From contig JAWZXG010000044.1 of NCBI GenBank assembly GCA_037178625.1, forward strand, positions 27,682 through 91,681: a stretch of 64,000 nt of DNA, written 5' to 3'. The notes under the pieces were generated by a model, which saw only the letters and a program-made list of their open reading frames with translations, searched no databases and was not told where the DNA came from. Source of the stretch: Skeletonema tropicum (taxonomy: Eukaryota; Bacillariophyta; Thalassiosirophyceae; Thalassiosirales; Thalassiosiraceae). Each line of letters starts with the position of its first letter. Positions within the stretch are counted from its first letter, which is position 1. Shown here piece by piece: positions 10,873 through 20,722 of this stretch. A program made the position numbers and the translations under genes.

Positions 10873-11914
10873 GCAATTTGATGAAATCGACTGGGAATCG
10901 CGTGATCGAGCTCTCACGCATGGGGATATGTACAAGACATGGCTGACAAAACAAACGAGCAACTTCTGTGGCAGCGGGGTTCAAGTTGCGAGGTATGCAG
11001 GACACACATCGGGCATCTCTTCGATGGAACTGATCCAGGATTGCTGCCCGAATTGTGGTATGAAGGGCGAGCGTGCCTCTCATCTGTGCTGCTGCCCTGA
11101 TCCAGATCGTACCAGATTATACAAAGAACAGGTTGAGGACCTCGAAACGTGGATGATCAAGGCGTATGGCCATCCTGAACTTGTTTATTTTCTACCGAAA
11201 TATCTTCTCTTACGGGGTACAAGGGAATTTAGCTCTCTTGGTACAATGTCTTCGGATATGATGAAGGTTGCTAGGAGCCAAGATGTCATCGGATGGAGAC
11301 ATCTTACTGAAGGGAAACTTTCTAGACTCATTCTACCTATGCAGAAGTCTTACTTAGTCACCACTCCAAGCAGAATTAGCGGTGAGGCATGGGTCAAACA
11401 ACTTATCCATCGCATCCTACATACTACCCACTCACAATGGATTTATCGCAATGTCAGTCTCCATCACAAACGAAACGGAGTCCTGGTCCTGGCTACACAG
11501 CGGTCAAAACATCTTCTCAATGAAATCGAACTGATACTTTTGACGCCAGAGGATGAACTTCCCGATGATTCCAGATATCTTCTTGACATCGATATAAATA
11601 CTCTGCGCAAACGTCCAGTTGAGGAACAGGAGAATTACGTTTACGTTGCGAAGGCTGCTATTCGTGCTGGTCAACGAACGCACGCAGGCAGGGCGTCACG
11701 ACTTCGATCCAAGAATCGTCGTGTCTCTACACGCCAGAAGCTCGGCCTCGATGAGGTGGAAACCCAACTACGACAGACTAGAACTCCATTTAGTCAGTCG
11801 GAACGTGAGAGGCGCTCACTGTTGGGAGCTTCCACCTTTTCTAGAAGTCGACCACATCCTTCCTCCACCATTGCGAATCAAGGAAGCAACAAGAGGCTGA
11901 GGAAACCTGATTGA
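10853..11914 (+). pseudogene. Zinc-finger C-terminal part of the LINE-type protein
   Basis: 353 codons in a different phase from the RNase H frame, with no ATG at its beginning, so it is a continuation rather than an independent gene. It contains a Cys-rich box CPNCGMKGERASHLCCCPDP that probably coordinates zinc, followed by the THSQW..RN motif and a basic tail. The same C-terminal motifs occur in the fragment at 8490-8848. The frame change could be decay or a recoding site, and the sequence alone cannot decide. Confidence 0.6.
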
Positions 11915-12568
11915 AACGGTGTACAAGTAGCGCAGCAAACTGTCACATCCACGTCAGTAGACTGGACATACAATCTGTTCATATGTGTTTCTCGTTTCTT
12001 TGTTTGGTACGATCGGAACATTTGATACGATCGAAACAGAGCAGCCCCTCTCAATCCATGTCCATTCACGAGAGATGCTGCTTTATTCTTCAGTGTAAAG
12101 TAATCCTCATAATAATTCTATTCGTTACATCTATTGATCAATAATAAGCTCAATTGTTAGCTAGATTGGACACAGTATTAACAAACGTGGTTATGCTACG
12201 TTTGTTAGTTCTATTAGTGTTGATGGTTACACTCTTAATCAGATCCCGGCATTTTGCCGAAGTGAGGATTAGCCTCAGTCGCCTCGTTGCGGCCTTGCTA
12301 TGTGTGTAAACACATGGCAATGAACAGACCTCGAGTCTACTCAGCAAGTATGTATTGTATTTAGGATAGTTGAGTAATTTTCTAAGTTATTATTATTATC
12401 TACGGCAAAGACGGGTAAAGGATGTTGCCGAAATTACTTGAGTTCGTACCTGCTTCAAAATGTCCGTATGTGAGATTTTGTCTGAACGAACCTGGCTTCA
12501 AAACTGTCCATATGAGATTTTGTAAATACCGGTTAAAGATTGGCTCCGCTCACTCTCATCTGCATCCT
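11915..12568. other. Retroelement 3' flank, no gene
   Basis: Noncoding. It includes AT-rich sequence, the tatctacggcaaagac box near 12400, and an imperfect two-copy repeat containing gcttcaaaa..tgtcc.tatgagattttgt at about 12450-12477 and 12492-12520. The rest has no recognisable structure. Confidence 0.4.
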
Positions 12569-12627
12569 GCATCGAGGTAAAATACAAGAGTTTTGCAGCA
12601 TCGAGGTAAAATACAAGAGTTTTGCAT
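12569..12627. repeat. Two-copy 29-bp tandem repeat
   Basis: The unit gcatcgaggtaaaatacaag plus agttttgca occurs twice with a 29-bp period, 140-200 bp upstream of the start codon of the family B ankyrin gene. Confidence 0.85.
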
Positions 12628-12767
12628 GGGGTTGAATACTTACATACATTTCATACAAGCCGACAAAGCAGAAGTATTCGTAAAGCAGTAGAGCAAGCGC
12701 TGCCGCATCACCCCATCCCCATCACCTATTCGAGCGAAAGAGGTAGTAGTAAAAATTCATTCAAGAT

Positions 12768-14231
12768 ATGATGCTGGCAAATGAGTTACTCGAGTTTTGC
12801 TCGTCTGAATCGCTTTCTGAGGAAGGTCTACGTGAAATTATTGAGCGACATGGATTGACGCCCAACAATAATCATGAGGACGATTACACATTCTTCCTTT
12901 GTGCATGCAGCAATGGAAGATTCACCGAAGGTATAATTCGATTGCTTCTCGAATATTTCCCTGATTCCGCCAGTGCTATTAACTACAGTGGGCGGCATTG
13001 GTCGCCGCTCCATCTTGCATGCGGCTACAACGAAAGTGTGACGCGGGGTATAATACAACTCCTCATCGATGCAGCTCCCGACTCTATTCGCAGTGTAGAC
13101 AGTGAGGGTCGGATGCCTCTCCATCTTTTATGTGCGAATAAAGAGTTGGATGAGTCAGTTGCATTGGAAATTTTGAAGCTGCTCATCCAGAAGCACCCTG
13201 GAGGCGTCCGGCATGTTGGTGATGGAGGCTGTCTCCCGATTCATTGCGCGTCCGGTTTGAGATCTCCTGAGTTTTGCCGCGTGCTCATAGAAGGCTATCC
13301 TGGATCTGAGCGAATAAGTGATGACGACGGGTGGCTGCCTCTTCACGGTGCATGTCAGAGAAACACTGTCTCAACAGTCGAATATTTGTACAAACTCTAC
13401 CCCGATGCCGTCAATCATGAAACAAATTTTGGAATTTATCCAATTCATCATGTACTCAACGGAGTGGATATGAGAAGGATAAAATGTGATTCTGTAGATG
13501 TTGCGGCATTCCTGCTGGATTGTGATCCTCGTGTAAAGCTACAGAAGTTTAGAGGGCAGTCTCTGCTTGATTTTGCTCGTAGGGATGTCAGCTCAAACGT
13601 AGATGCTGCTCTTCATCTTCAAATCGTCGAGGTAATTTATGATGCCTACCCTGAAGCTATTGAATCACAGGTCCAAATGCAACATTGCAAACAAAGAGTT
13701 CAAGCATTCATCAGAAGTCAGCTAGTCTATGCTCGTCAAGCAAGAGATCATCGTCTGATGACAACACCTGATGACAATGGACGTCTTCCTTTGCACACAG
13801 CGCTTCGAGACAATGTCACCCTTGGAACTATCAAATTGTTTGTGAAGGGCAATCCTCTCGCCCTACAATCTCCTGATAATAGCAGTGCATTACCCCTGCA
13901 CATCGCATGTCAAAATTACGATTCTACTAGCGTTATTAGGTATTTGGTGGGACATGATACCTCGACTCTCGACGCCGTGGATCTAGAGGGAAATACAGTT
14001 CTTCATTATGCATGTCGTGGAGCAAAGTATGAGACTATTGCGATTCTGCTGGACAAGTATGATGCTGTATCTGTATCAAGACGGAATGCTCACATGAAAC
14101 TTCCTATTGATCTTCTGTTCGAAAGCAATGAGGCGCTTGACAGAGAAAGTGGAGAATACACGGAGAGTGTCTTTCGGCTTTTATCAGCTTATCCTGAGGC
14201 GATTATGAATTATAATGTGAAGCAGCAGTGA
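12768..14231 (+). CDS. Ankyrin-repeat protein, family B copy 1
   Basis: 487 residues from ATG 12768, single exon. After a helical N-terminal segment (LANELLEFCSSESLSEEGLR) come about ten ankyrin repeats, recognisable as WSPLHLACG, EGRMPLHLLC, GGCLPIHCAS, DGWLPLHGAC, FGIYPIHHVL, NGRLPLHTAL, SSALPLHIAC and GNTVLHYACRGA. It is a cytosolic or nuclear protein-interaction scaffold; no catalytic domain is visible. It is closest to the gene at 29103-30644. The TGA at 14229 comes earlier than in that paralog. In the same frame after the stop the sequence would continue with a basic cluster (KRKKRK) to another stop at 14289-14291, so this copy has lost a likely nuclear-localisation tail by one nonsense change or relies on readthrough. 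Confidence 0.85.
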   Translation: MMLANELLEFCSSESLSEEGLREIIERHGLTPNNNHEDDYTFFLCACSNGRFTEGIIRLLLEYFPDSASAINYSGRHWSPLHLACGYNESVTRGIIQLLIDAAPDSIRSVDSEGRMPLHLLCANKELDESVALEILKLLIQKHPGGVRHVGDGGCLPIHCASGLRSPEFCRVLIEGYPGSERISDDDGWLPLHGACQRNTVSTVEYLYKLYPDAVNHETNFGIYPIHHVLNGVDMRRIKCDSVDVAAFLLDCDPRVKLQKFRGQSLLDFARRDVSSNVDAALHLQIVEVIYDAYPEAIESQVQMQHCKQRVQAFIRSQLVYARQARDHRLMTTPDDNGRLPLHTALRDNVTLGTIKLFVKGNPLALQSPDNSSALPLHIACQNYDSTSVIRYLVGHDTSTLDAVDLEGNTVLHYACRGAKYETIAILLDKYDAVSVSRRNAHMKLPIDLLFESNEALDRESGEYTESVFRLLSAYPEAIMNYNVKQQ

Positions 14232-14594
14232 GCCAATACAGCTGGCCGTTCTTCTCAGAAGAGAAAGAAGAGAAAGTCGAGTGCAGTGTGAGAAGTGATC
14301 TTCTCAAGTGTGATAAAGTGTGGAGCAGCGCTTACTCCGGAGGGCTGCCCATCTCATGGCGGAAAAGAAGATACTCCTATATAAAGTAATTTTATGAATG
14401 ACATTGTCTCTCTATTGTGTGGATAGACACACAAGTATATGAAAGCTGACGAGGTAAAGTTACTTTGCTGCGCAGTGGTGAGTTAGGTCGCTTGTAGATT
14501 TTTAGTTTACATTCACATACTTCGATGTCTCACCTCTGCTTCCAACTTGCACATCAGCGCTACCATGCGTTCAAACAACAAAGATGTCGTGTAT
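14232..14594. repeat. Downstream flank of family B gene, shared with 28869-29102 in inverse orientation
   Basis: The sequence through about 14526 (including the tgtagatttttagtttacattc box) matches the reverse complement of 28869-29102, so gene and flank moved together. It contains the remains of the C-terminal tail codons up to 14291. Nothing else is recognised. Confidence 0.75.
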
Positions 14595-15683
14595 CTAATT
14601 CTTCACGGGTTCAGGAAGTCTTTTTGTTACATCAGTTTTACTCCAATGATTTCCGGCTCGATCCAAAAGATGCTTGGCATTACCTACTGGAGGATAGGCT
14701 TGAGTCAATGACATGAGAAGGTTACGCACGTTGGTCGTAGTAATGTCACCAACATAAACTGTCGCACATATTCTCATTTTACCCTTTGCCATGTAGTCAC
14801 AAGATGCAGTAGCATGAAGAGCATCATCCCCAATCATTGACGCTACATTGTATTCGTATTGATAGTAACGTGTCGTGGTCTCATCATCCGAAAGAATTTC
14901 AAGCTCGGGACCTTCTCCTTCTACGAGTATCAAAGGAATAATCAAGTTAAAAGCCGCTAGTCCAGAGTCGTTGACGTCAGTATGTATGAATCCTCGTTCA
15001 CACTGTGATACCCCAATGAATGATAAATGATAGGCACTGAGGCCATTGAGGTTGAAATACGTTCCGATACTTTCCAACACTTTGTCAAAGCCTCCAGCAC
15101 TAAGGATTGTCAAGTAATCGTCATGAGCGGTCTCATCAGCTGGCGAGAGCCAGTGCATATTCGACTTCCAATGACTCTTTGGACGATGTACCATCCAATT
15201 CTGATTTTGGAAAGTCACTAATTTCTCTTGACCTGGATTGTACGGAGGTCCATCAATCACTAAGCTGCGGTAAAAATCTGTGATTCCCATGTTATTTGCA
15301 TAAGTTCGAAGCTCATGTAGTAATGTTGATGGTAAAGCAACACGATACATGTTTTTGGAGATGCGATTTCCTCCGCCCCATGACATTGCCTTAATGATGT
15401 TATCTTCACTATCGTTATTGACTTCTTTGTCAAATAATAAGTCACTGTCAACAATTTCTTCATCGAGCGTGGCATCACTTGCAGTATCAAGATCTGTGGT
15501 TTGCAGATTGTTCAAGTATTCCGTAACAGTATACTGCAATTTTGGCAAGAATCTTCTTGGTGACGATGGAAGCTGTGACATACATCCACATATTGGAGGA
15601 GGAGCAACAGTGACAAACGCTTGAACGGCATGAAACAGCAGTGCTGTTGTTACGGCTACTGAGATTTTCACCGATCGGCCCAT
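14595..15683 (-). CDS. Putative 2-oxoglutarate/Fe(II)-type oxygenase with plastid presequence
   Basis: 362 residues from ATG 15681-15683, one exon. The N-terminus is a signal peptide ending HAVQA followed by FVTVAP, a diatom-type plastid presequence. The C-terminal half carries the pattern of a double-stranded beta-helix oxygenase: HTD at 234-236 (metal ligands His and Asp), a distal His at 290 (DDALHAT) and Arg 304 (KMRICATVY), the order H-x-D...H...R used to bind iron and 2-oxoglutarate. Hydrophobic strands FNLIIPL and YNVASMI flank these. The substrate cannot be read from sequence. The final 40 residues (SLTQAYPPVGNAKHLL...) are basic and variable. It could also be a metal-binding cupin without oxygenase activity. 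Confidence 0.75.
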   Translation of the reverse strand: MGRSVKISVAVTTALLFHAVQAFVTVAPPPICGCMSQLPSSPRRFLPKLQYTVTEYLNNLQTTDLDTASDATLDEEIVDSDLLFDKEVNNDSEDNIIKAMSWGGGNRISKNMYRVALPSTLLHELRTYANNMGITDFYRSLVIDGPPYNPGQEKLVTFQNQNWMVHRPKSHWKSNMHWLSPADETAHDDYLTILSAGGFDKVLESIGTYFNLNGLSAYHLSFIGVSQCERGFIHTDVNDSGLAAFNLIIPLILVEGEGPELEILSDDETTTRYYQYEYNVASMIGDDALHATASCDYMAKGKMRICATVYVGDITTTNVRNLLMSLTQAYPPVGNAKHLLDRAGNHWSKTDVTKRLPEPVKN

Positions 15684-15706
15684 GGTGATAAGGTATTATT
15701 GATGGA

Positions 15707-15965
15707 TTGATAGATTGTCGAATGCATCCACATCACTGCTTGAATTTCAGGCTCTCATCCTATCCTACCTCAACGTGCGTCACACAAGCACAAACACAGC
15801 TTACCAAGACATCATCTAGAGAAATGCGAGCCCATACTTAGCCCTACGGGCGATGAAAGACCTCATTTTCATTACAGCGCTCGCAGTGAAGACTTTTTTG
15901 CTGCGTGCTAGTGTGTAACGATGCGACACCGACCAACCTTCGTTTTCGTGGAGTGAGTTGCACGA
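15707..15965. repeat. Dispersed repeat, copy 1
   Basis: Roughly 240-260 bp shared with 23830-24065 in the same orientation (tccacatcactgcttgaatt at one end, cgttttcgtg at the other). Divergence is modest with a few small indels. It has no coding capacity and no clear terminal repeats. This copy lies directly upstream of the oxygenase gene and so overlaps its promoter. Confidence 0.85.
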
Positions 15966-15999
15966 TCTTCATCCAGTCACCAAACTTTTGAAACCTCGG

Positions 16000-17330
16000 T
16001 TTATCTAATTTACAACGAAATTTTCACTTGTACTACTCTCTCCTGAGTTTGTTACGCTTGCTTTGCCTTGCATCTTCAAATTCAACTCTCGTACTCGCCA
16101 CAGGTACTTCTCCTGCTCTTCCAAATACGATACACTTTCCAGCTTGCTTTCAACAACAATATCCACATACCAATGCTTTTCACATAGTTGTACCTATTTG
16201 TTTCGCTGCTTCGACATCGTCTTCCAGCTTCAACTCTACCTTCATTCTACCTTCATTGTTCAGGGCATCCACTGAATGTGACCTTCGCAATTGCCCATGT
16301 TCGTGCGTCTCGGTTTCAGCTGCATCAAACTTCACTTCAGTCTTTTCCAGACTTATCTCCGTATTATACGCACTCTTGCCAATACATCGTTCCGTGCCAT
16401 TGTACAGAACTTCTAAACTGCAGTCGTACTCCAATACCGCATTGTTTCTGCTACTACTCATTCCGACTTGCTCATGTGCTATCTCTACTCTTTCGAGGCA
16501 CTGCGGAAGCCCTAAACCATTGGCTTATCGGGGCTGCATCAGCGAGTGCATCAGTGTTGTGATAATTCATCTCTTAAACAAATTATGGCATGAATCTACA
16601 GCTATTCAACGCACGCCGCTTGTAGCCTGTCCCAATAGAACAAGACTCCCTACAGCGAGTTGAAATACTACAGCACAATCATCTCTTCTTCCGATATCTC
16701 CTGTACCAACTCGTTGCCTTGCCTTACTACTATGCTCAATATAAACTCCAGCTCCAGCACCATCCAAACAATCAAGAGTATGAGAATGTTGAGCTACATC
16801 AATCACTCTCCCCCGCTTGACATTGTCATGTCTCATCATGCGACCTTCATTCATGTCACAATCACCCAGCTCCCGTTCGCCGTAACATCTACCGCGAACT
16901 TCACACGCTACTAACTGACAACTCCGTGTCACTATTCTCGGCCACTTCTGCGCCATCTTGAGAAAGTCGAGTATCACTCAACACTCTTCCCTGCTTGACA
17001 TTCAAATCATCGTACCATACATTGAATTTCCATTCCCCCCATTCAGCCTACCTTTGCCGACCGCCCTCTTTTACGAGCTATCTCTATCTTTGCCGACGAC
17101 CGCCCTCTTCGCCGAGCTATCTTTACTTTTACCGACTGTCCACTTCTCCGAGCTAGTCACCACCTTTGTACCTAATTCATGCATCTCAACTTTATGAATG
17201 CACATCTCTCTTTGGTCATCACTCGCTTCATTTCTTGCCACGTTTCTGATATCCTTCCCTTGATCATCCAGTGTAGCAACGTTTGATACTATATTATGTT
17301 GCTCACCTGTAACACAGGCTCTAGCTCACA
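16000..17330 (-). pseudogene. Decayed minus-strand gene of unknown function
   Basis: Several adjacent minus-strand frames read like coding sequence but change phase repeatedly. At 16000-16180 a frame contains VDIVVESKLESVSYLEE. At 16180-16461 an acidic frame contains EISLEKTEVKFDAAE and GRMKVELKLEDDVEAA. At 16606-16977 a frame contains NEGRMMRHDNVKRGRVID, and a similar NVKQGRVL occurs upstream. At 17000-17330 a Lys/Asp/Ser-rich frame ends in a stop. The repeated NVK.GRV motif suggests an internally repetitive protein. I do not recognise the family. The plus-strand ORF (16028-16663) is probably a shadow. Confidence 0.35.
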
Positions 17331-17399
17331 ACTTGGCGGCATTAAATAATAAGGAGAATGGGCAGCAATGGAAATTGTCTAAAATGAGATTCCCGGATG

Positions 17400-17640
17400 G
17401 ACACCAGACGAGTGGCGATCTCAATTCATGCAGATCGAAACTATCTTCAAGAATGCCGGAGGTGTGCCTCACACAGAAAAGTACTTTGGTATGGGATTGG
17501 ACGGTAATGGCTTGATGCGACCGTTTATGAAGGTGGTCCCGCAAGATGTGTTCAATGAGAAACAGAAGGAGGAGTTTCGTGCGTATGCTAATAAAGTGGA
17601 TCCGGAGGGACTGTTTTGGTCAGGATACGACACACTCTGA
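17400..17640 (+). pseudogene. Orphan C-terminal exon resembling FAD-linked sugar-lactone oxidases
   Basis: The frame reads GWTPDEWRSQFMQIETIFK, then NAGGVPHTEKYFGMG and FRAYANKVDPEGLFWS, ending YDTL at a TGA. GG.PH..K and the late K.DP.G.F motif are found near the C-terminus of D-arabinono-lactone and L-gulonolactone oxidases, flavoproteins of ascorbate-type pathways. The FAD-binding domain is absent upstream, and a stop precedes the frame, unless the AG at about 17390 is an acceptor for a distant exon. I read it as a broken fragment. Confidence 0.4.
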
Positions 17641-18600
17641 AGAGAAATGGTGTGGTAAACACAATGCAATAGGCACACTTCTCTCCTCCAGCAATTCGAT
17701 GATCCAATCTTTACCAAATAATTTCGTCAATCGCTTATCACAGTATTGACTTTTTCCTTCTTTGTTGGCGGCATCATCATATCTTCCGTCTCTGCCTTCC
17801 TTGTGAGCACATTTTAGCCGCTACACACCGCTAATTTGTTGTTACTTCTAGCAGACGCCGTGGTAGTCTAATAGCAAACGGCGACATGACTACGTTTAGT
17901 TGTTCTCTGCTTACGGACGGCGCAGGCGTACGAAGGATGGAGGACAGCACAGGCGGAAGAAGGAAGAGGATTAATTACAATACTTACTTGTGACGATGCC
18001 TCCAAAATGTGTGTGTGGGGCTTTAAGTAATTTCTGTGCTACGGTAAACTACGTATCACTGGTATTTTGAACAAGAAAAGCATCTGTGAATGGCTGAGAA
18101 GACTCTTGAGTCGACTGAGAGCTACTTCTTTGTGAAGTAGATCTGCCACCTGTACTGTACAATAAATATGAAATTTGGTCATCATTAGGTGACGACGGCT
18201 GTTATCGGGCCATTGTTGCTCTCATAAGTAGAGTGCTTGAATGGCAGCTAGTCCTGCTGAGCCGTTTGCCTTACAAACCGTTCTCCCGAATATTTGTGTT
18301 TAGTAGGTGCTTGGGTCTGGGCTTTTGTAGGATCCCCCGTAGTGATAGTTTCGTTGTTTTGATTTCCAAATTGAGTCGGCTCGTTCTAGGATGTTTGTGG
18401 TGTGTTTTAGTAAAAGCTTGGTGCGTGAGCCATGTTGGAGGCGTTTGGGAATTTGGACTTGTCAGTGGATAAAAAGATCGCTAAATATCGAGGTCGATGT
18501 ACATAGGAATTTATACAAAATATGGCGTCAATATTAGCCGAGCGAGAAAGATTTCAACTTCAAAGCAACCACGCATGAACACTTGCCACTTGCCCCTGCC
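17641..18600. other. Intergenic, no gene recognised
   Basis: No supported coding region. The last part (about 18505-18600) is the reverse complement of the sequence upstream of ankyrin copies 1 and 2 (gacgccatattttgtat box), so it is the upstream edge of the duplicated family A cassette. Confidence 0.4.
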
Positions 18601-19097
18601 TACTGTACGGCTGGGTTCAAATAGCACCTTGTAAATCGGGGGACCACTTTTCAAAGTGTTCTCGTCGGAATATTTTCCTGCTTTTTTTTGCACTACACGG
18701 GCAAGAACTAGTAGTGTGTAGTAGAAAATTAAAACATGCAATTTTATATGATATTGAATGAGTAAAGTGGTCCCCCGATTTTTTTTATGCATTTGAAGCA
18801 TTTGTGAGGGATTCCCAGTTTCAGAAATTAGATGAGACAGATTGAGTGCCGGTCTAAAACAAAATTAATTCCTACGTACAGTAGTTTTCTTCGAGAAAGT
18901 CATCACTCAAAATGAGCTAAACAATGGTGAAATACCCTCTCCTACGGCCGCCAATAACACAACAACTACTGGTCTCACAGGCCCAGATGAAACAGATATC
19001 TCTTCCTGTTGGTCCATAGGATCTCATTGATACCTCATTTGTTGTCTAACTACCAGAAATGAATTCAAAAGTGCTATTTGAACCCAGCCGTACAGTA
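18601..19097. mobile_element. 497-bp TIR element in the promoter of ankyrin copy 3
   Basis: The first 27 bases (TACTGTACGG, ctgggttcaaatagcac) are perfectly repeated in inverse orientation at the right end. No ORF of useful size lies inside. The outermost TA may be the target duplication, as for Tc1/mariner-type elements, but the flank alignment with the sister cassettes is ambiguous. It lies 59 bp upstream of the start codon of the intact gene, close to where the MULE-like element entered copy 2. Confidence 0.85.
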
Positions 19098-19156
19098 CCT
19101 TGCCACTGCTGCTTGATAATCATAAGTAGTTGATAGAAAGACAAAAGAAAATTTCA

Positions 19157-20722
19157 ATGATGAGCGAGAACGGCAATGATGGCAGAGAATCAGCTCAATC
19201 GCTGTTGAATGAATTGACTAGTTTTTGTTCATCAGACTCGCTTTCAGAAGAAGGCCTGCGTGAATTATTTGAGCGACATGGATTGACACCCACTAATGAC
19301 AACGGCAAAATCAATTATGGATTCTTCTTCGATGCATGCGATAATGAAAGAGTTACAGAGGGAATAATTCAATGCCTTCTCGAATATTTCCCTGATGCTG
19401 CCGGTGCTACTAATGAGGGTAGTGGTTGGTCGCCCCTCCATGTTGCATGCGGCAACAAAAATATGACACGGGGGATAATCCAACTCCTCATCGATGCAGC
19501 TCCCGCCACTGTTCGCAGTGCAGACAGTGAGGGTCGGATGCCTCTACACTGGTTATGTTGGAACGACAGTATGAACAAAACAGACTCGTTACAATCATTG
19601 AAGTTTCTTATCGAGAAGTACCCTGAAGCAGTCCGGCATGCTGATATTGACGGCACTCTTCCAATTCACGAGGCGAGTGAGACAAAATCTCCTGACTTTT
19701 GCCGTGTGTTAATCGATGCGCATCCTGGATCTGAGCAAATAGCCAATGCTCACGGTTGGTTGCCTCTTCATAGTGCATGTTACTCAAACACTGCTGCCAC
19801 CTACAAGTATTTGTACAAACTCTACCCCGATGCCATCAATCATGCATCAACGCAGGGATATTATCCAATTCACTCCGCAATTTCAGGCATGTCCATGCGA
19901 GGAAACCCAGAGAGTGCCATTGGAACCGTGCAATACCTGTTGGATTGCGATCCCAATGTGACATTTCAGAAGTGTGAAGGACAGTCTCTTCTTCATTTTG
20001 CTTGCAGGTGGTATTATGATGATTCAAATATAGATGCTGCTCTTGAAATCATCAAAGCAATTTACGATGCACACCCAGAAGCGATCGAAGACAATATCAT
20101 TGCGTCCAATAGCCAACGCTATCACGGACAAGTACAAGCATTCATCAACTCACAGTTAGTCTATGCTCGTCAAGCTAAAGATCACCGTCTAATGATGACA
20201 CCTGATGGCAATGGACAACTCCCGCTGCACAAAGCACTTCAGAACAATGTCAGGCTTGGCTCAATCAAACTGCTGGTGAAAGGCAATCCTTCTGCGATTA
20301 GAAATATCGATGATAGCGGTGCATTACCCCTGCATATTGCGTGTCAGCATCATGAATCCATTAGCGTTGTCAAGTACCTGGTCAGCCTTGCAGATATCAC
20401 ACTTGATGCAATTGATAGGCAAGGGAACACCGCTCTTCATTATGCTTGTCGTGGTGCTAGACATAGAACCATTGCGATGTTGCTGGAAACATATGATGCT
20501 GTTTCAGTATCGAAACGAAATGCGCAAAAGAAGCTTCCAATCGATTTGCTTTGGGAAAGTGATGCAGTGGAGGAGAGGGAGAGCGTCGAATACATCGAGA
20601 GTGTCTTTAGGCTCCTGAAGGCTTATCCCGAGACGATCATGAACTACAGTGCAAAACAACAAGCCAACACGTCTGGCTCTTCAACTGAGAATGAAAAGAA
20701 GAGAAAGTTGGGTGCAGTGTGA
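19157..20722 (+). CDS. Ankyrin-repeat protein, family A copy 3 (intact)
   Basis: 521 residues from the ATG pair at 19157/19160 (MMSENGNDGRESAQ); the frame is open further upstream but only through a TTG. It contains about ten ankyrin repeats: WSPLHVACG, EGRMPLHWLC, DGTLPIHEAS, HGWLPLHSAC, QGYYPIHSAI, EGQSLLHFAC, NGQLPLHKAL, SGALPLHIAC, GNTALHYACRGA and QKKLPIDLL. The C-terminus is a basic tail (STENEKKRKLGAV) that could be a nuclear signal. This is the only undamaged family A member here, and it defines the ancestral structure of copies 1 and 2. No enzyme domain is present; a scaffold or adaptor role is inferred from the repeats. Its orientation is opposite to copies 1 and 2. Confidence 0.9.
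   Translation: MMSENGNDGRESAQSLLNELTSFCSSDSLSEEGLRELFERHGLTPTNDNGKINYGFFFDACDNERVTEGIIQCLLEYFPDAAGATNEGSGWSPLHVACGNKNMTRGIIQLLIDAAPATVRSADSEGRMPLHWLCWNDSMNKTDSLQSLKFLIEKYPEAVRHADIDGTLPIHEASETKSPDFCRVLIDAHPGSEQIANAHGWLPLHSACYSNTAATYKYLYKLYPDAINHASTQGYYPIHSAISGMSMRGNPESAIGTVQYLLDCDPNVTFQKCEGQSLLHFACRWYYDDSNIDAALEIIKAIYDAHPEAIEDNIIASNSQRYHGQVQAFINSQLVYARQAKDHRLMMTPDGNGQLPLHKALQNNVRLGSIKLLVKGNPSAIRNIDDSGALPLHIACQHHESISVVKYLVSLADITLDAIDRQGNTALHYACRGARHRTIAMLLETYDAVSVSKRNAQKKLPIDLLWESDAVEERESVEYIESVFRLLKAYPETIMNYSAKQQANTSGSSTENEKKRKLGAV

Larger units (their letters stand above)
9109..12416 (+). mobile_element. 5'-truncated LINE-type retrotransposon
   Basis: The body encodes the region downstream of a reverse transcriptase (linker with INRCRNALHLLFLSDI..ADG), an RNase H domain and a zinc-binding tail; no reverse transcriptase core is present upstream. 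A box tatctacggcaaagac occurs just before the body (about 9087-9102) and again at about 12398-12413. It probably marks the 3' end of the preceding fragment and of this element. The two reading frames overlap out of phase at about 10853-10872. The assignment to LINEs rests on the domain order RT-linker, RNase H, CCHC-like tail. Confidence 0.7.

Noticed and set aside
12150..12350. Possible tRNA or small RNA in a GC-richer segment with short hairpins
   Set aside because: I could not fit a cloverleaf with conserved TPsiC and anticodon positions, so no RNA gene is claimed.
16028..16663. 211-codon plus-strand ORF, Ser/Leu/Cys-rich
   Set aside because: Its complement reads as acidic/basic coding fragments. 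The plus-strand product looks like an antisense translation of a decayed gene.
18233..18472. 79-codon ORF rich in Leu/Val/Cys
   Set aside because: No ATG context or homologous motif, and it lies in otherwise noncoding sequence; probably chance.
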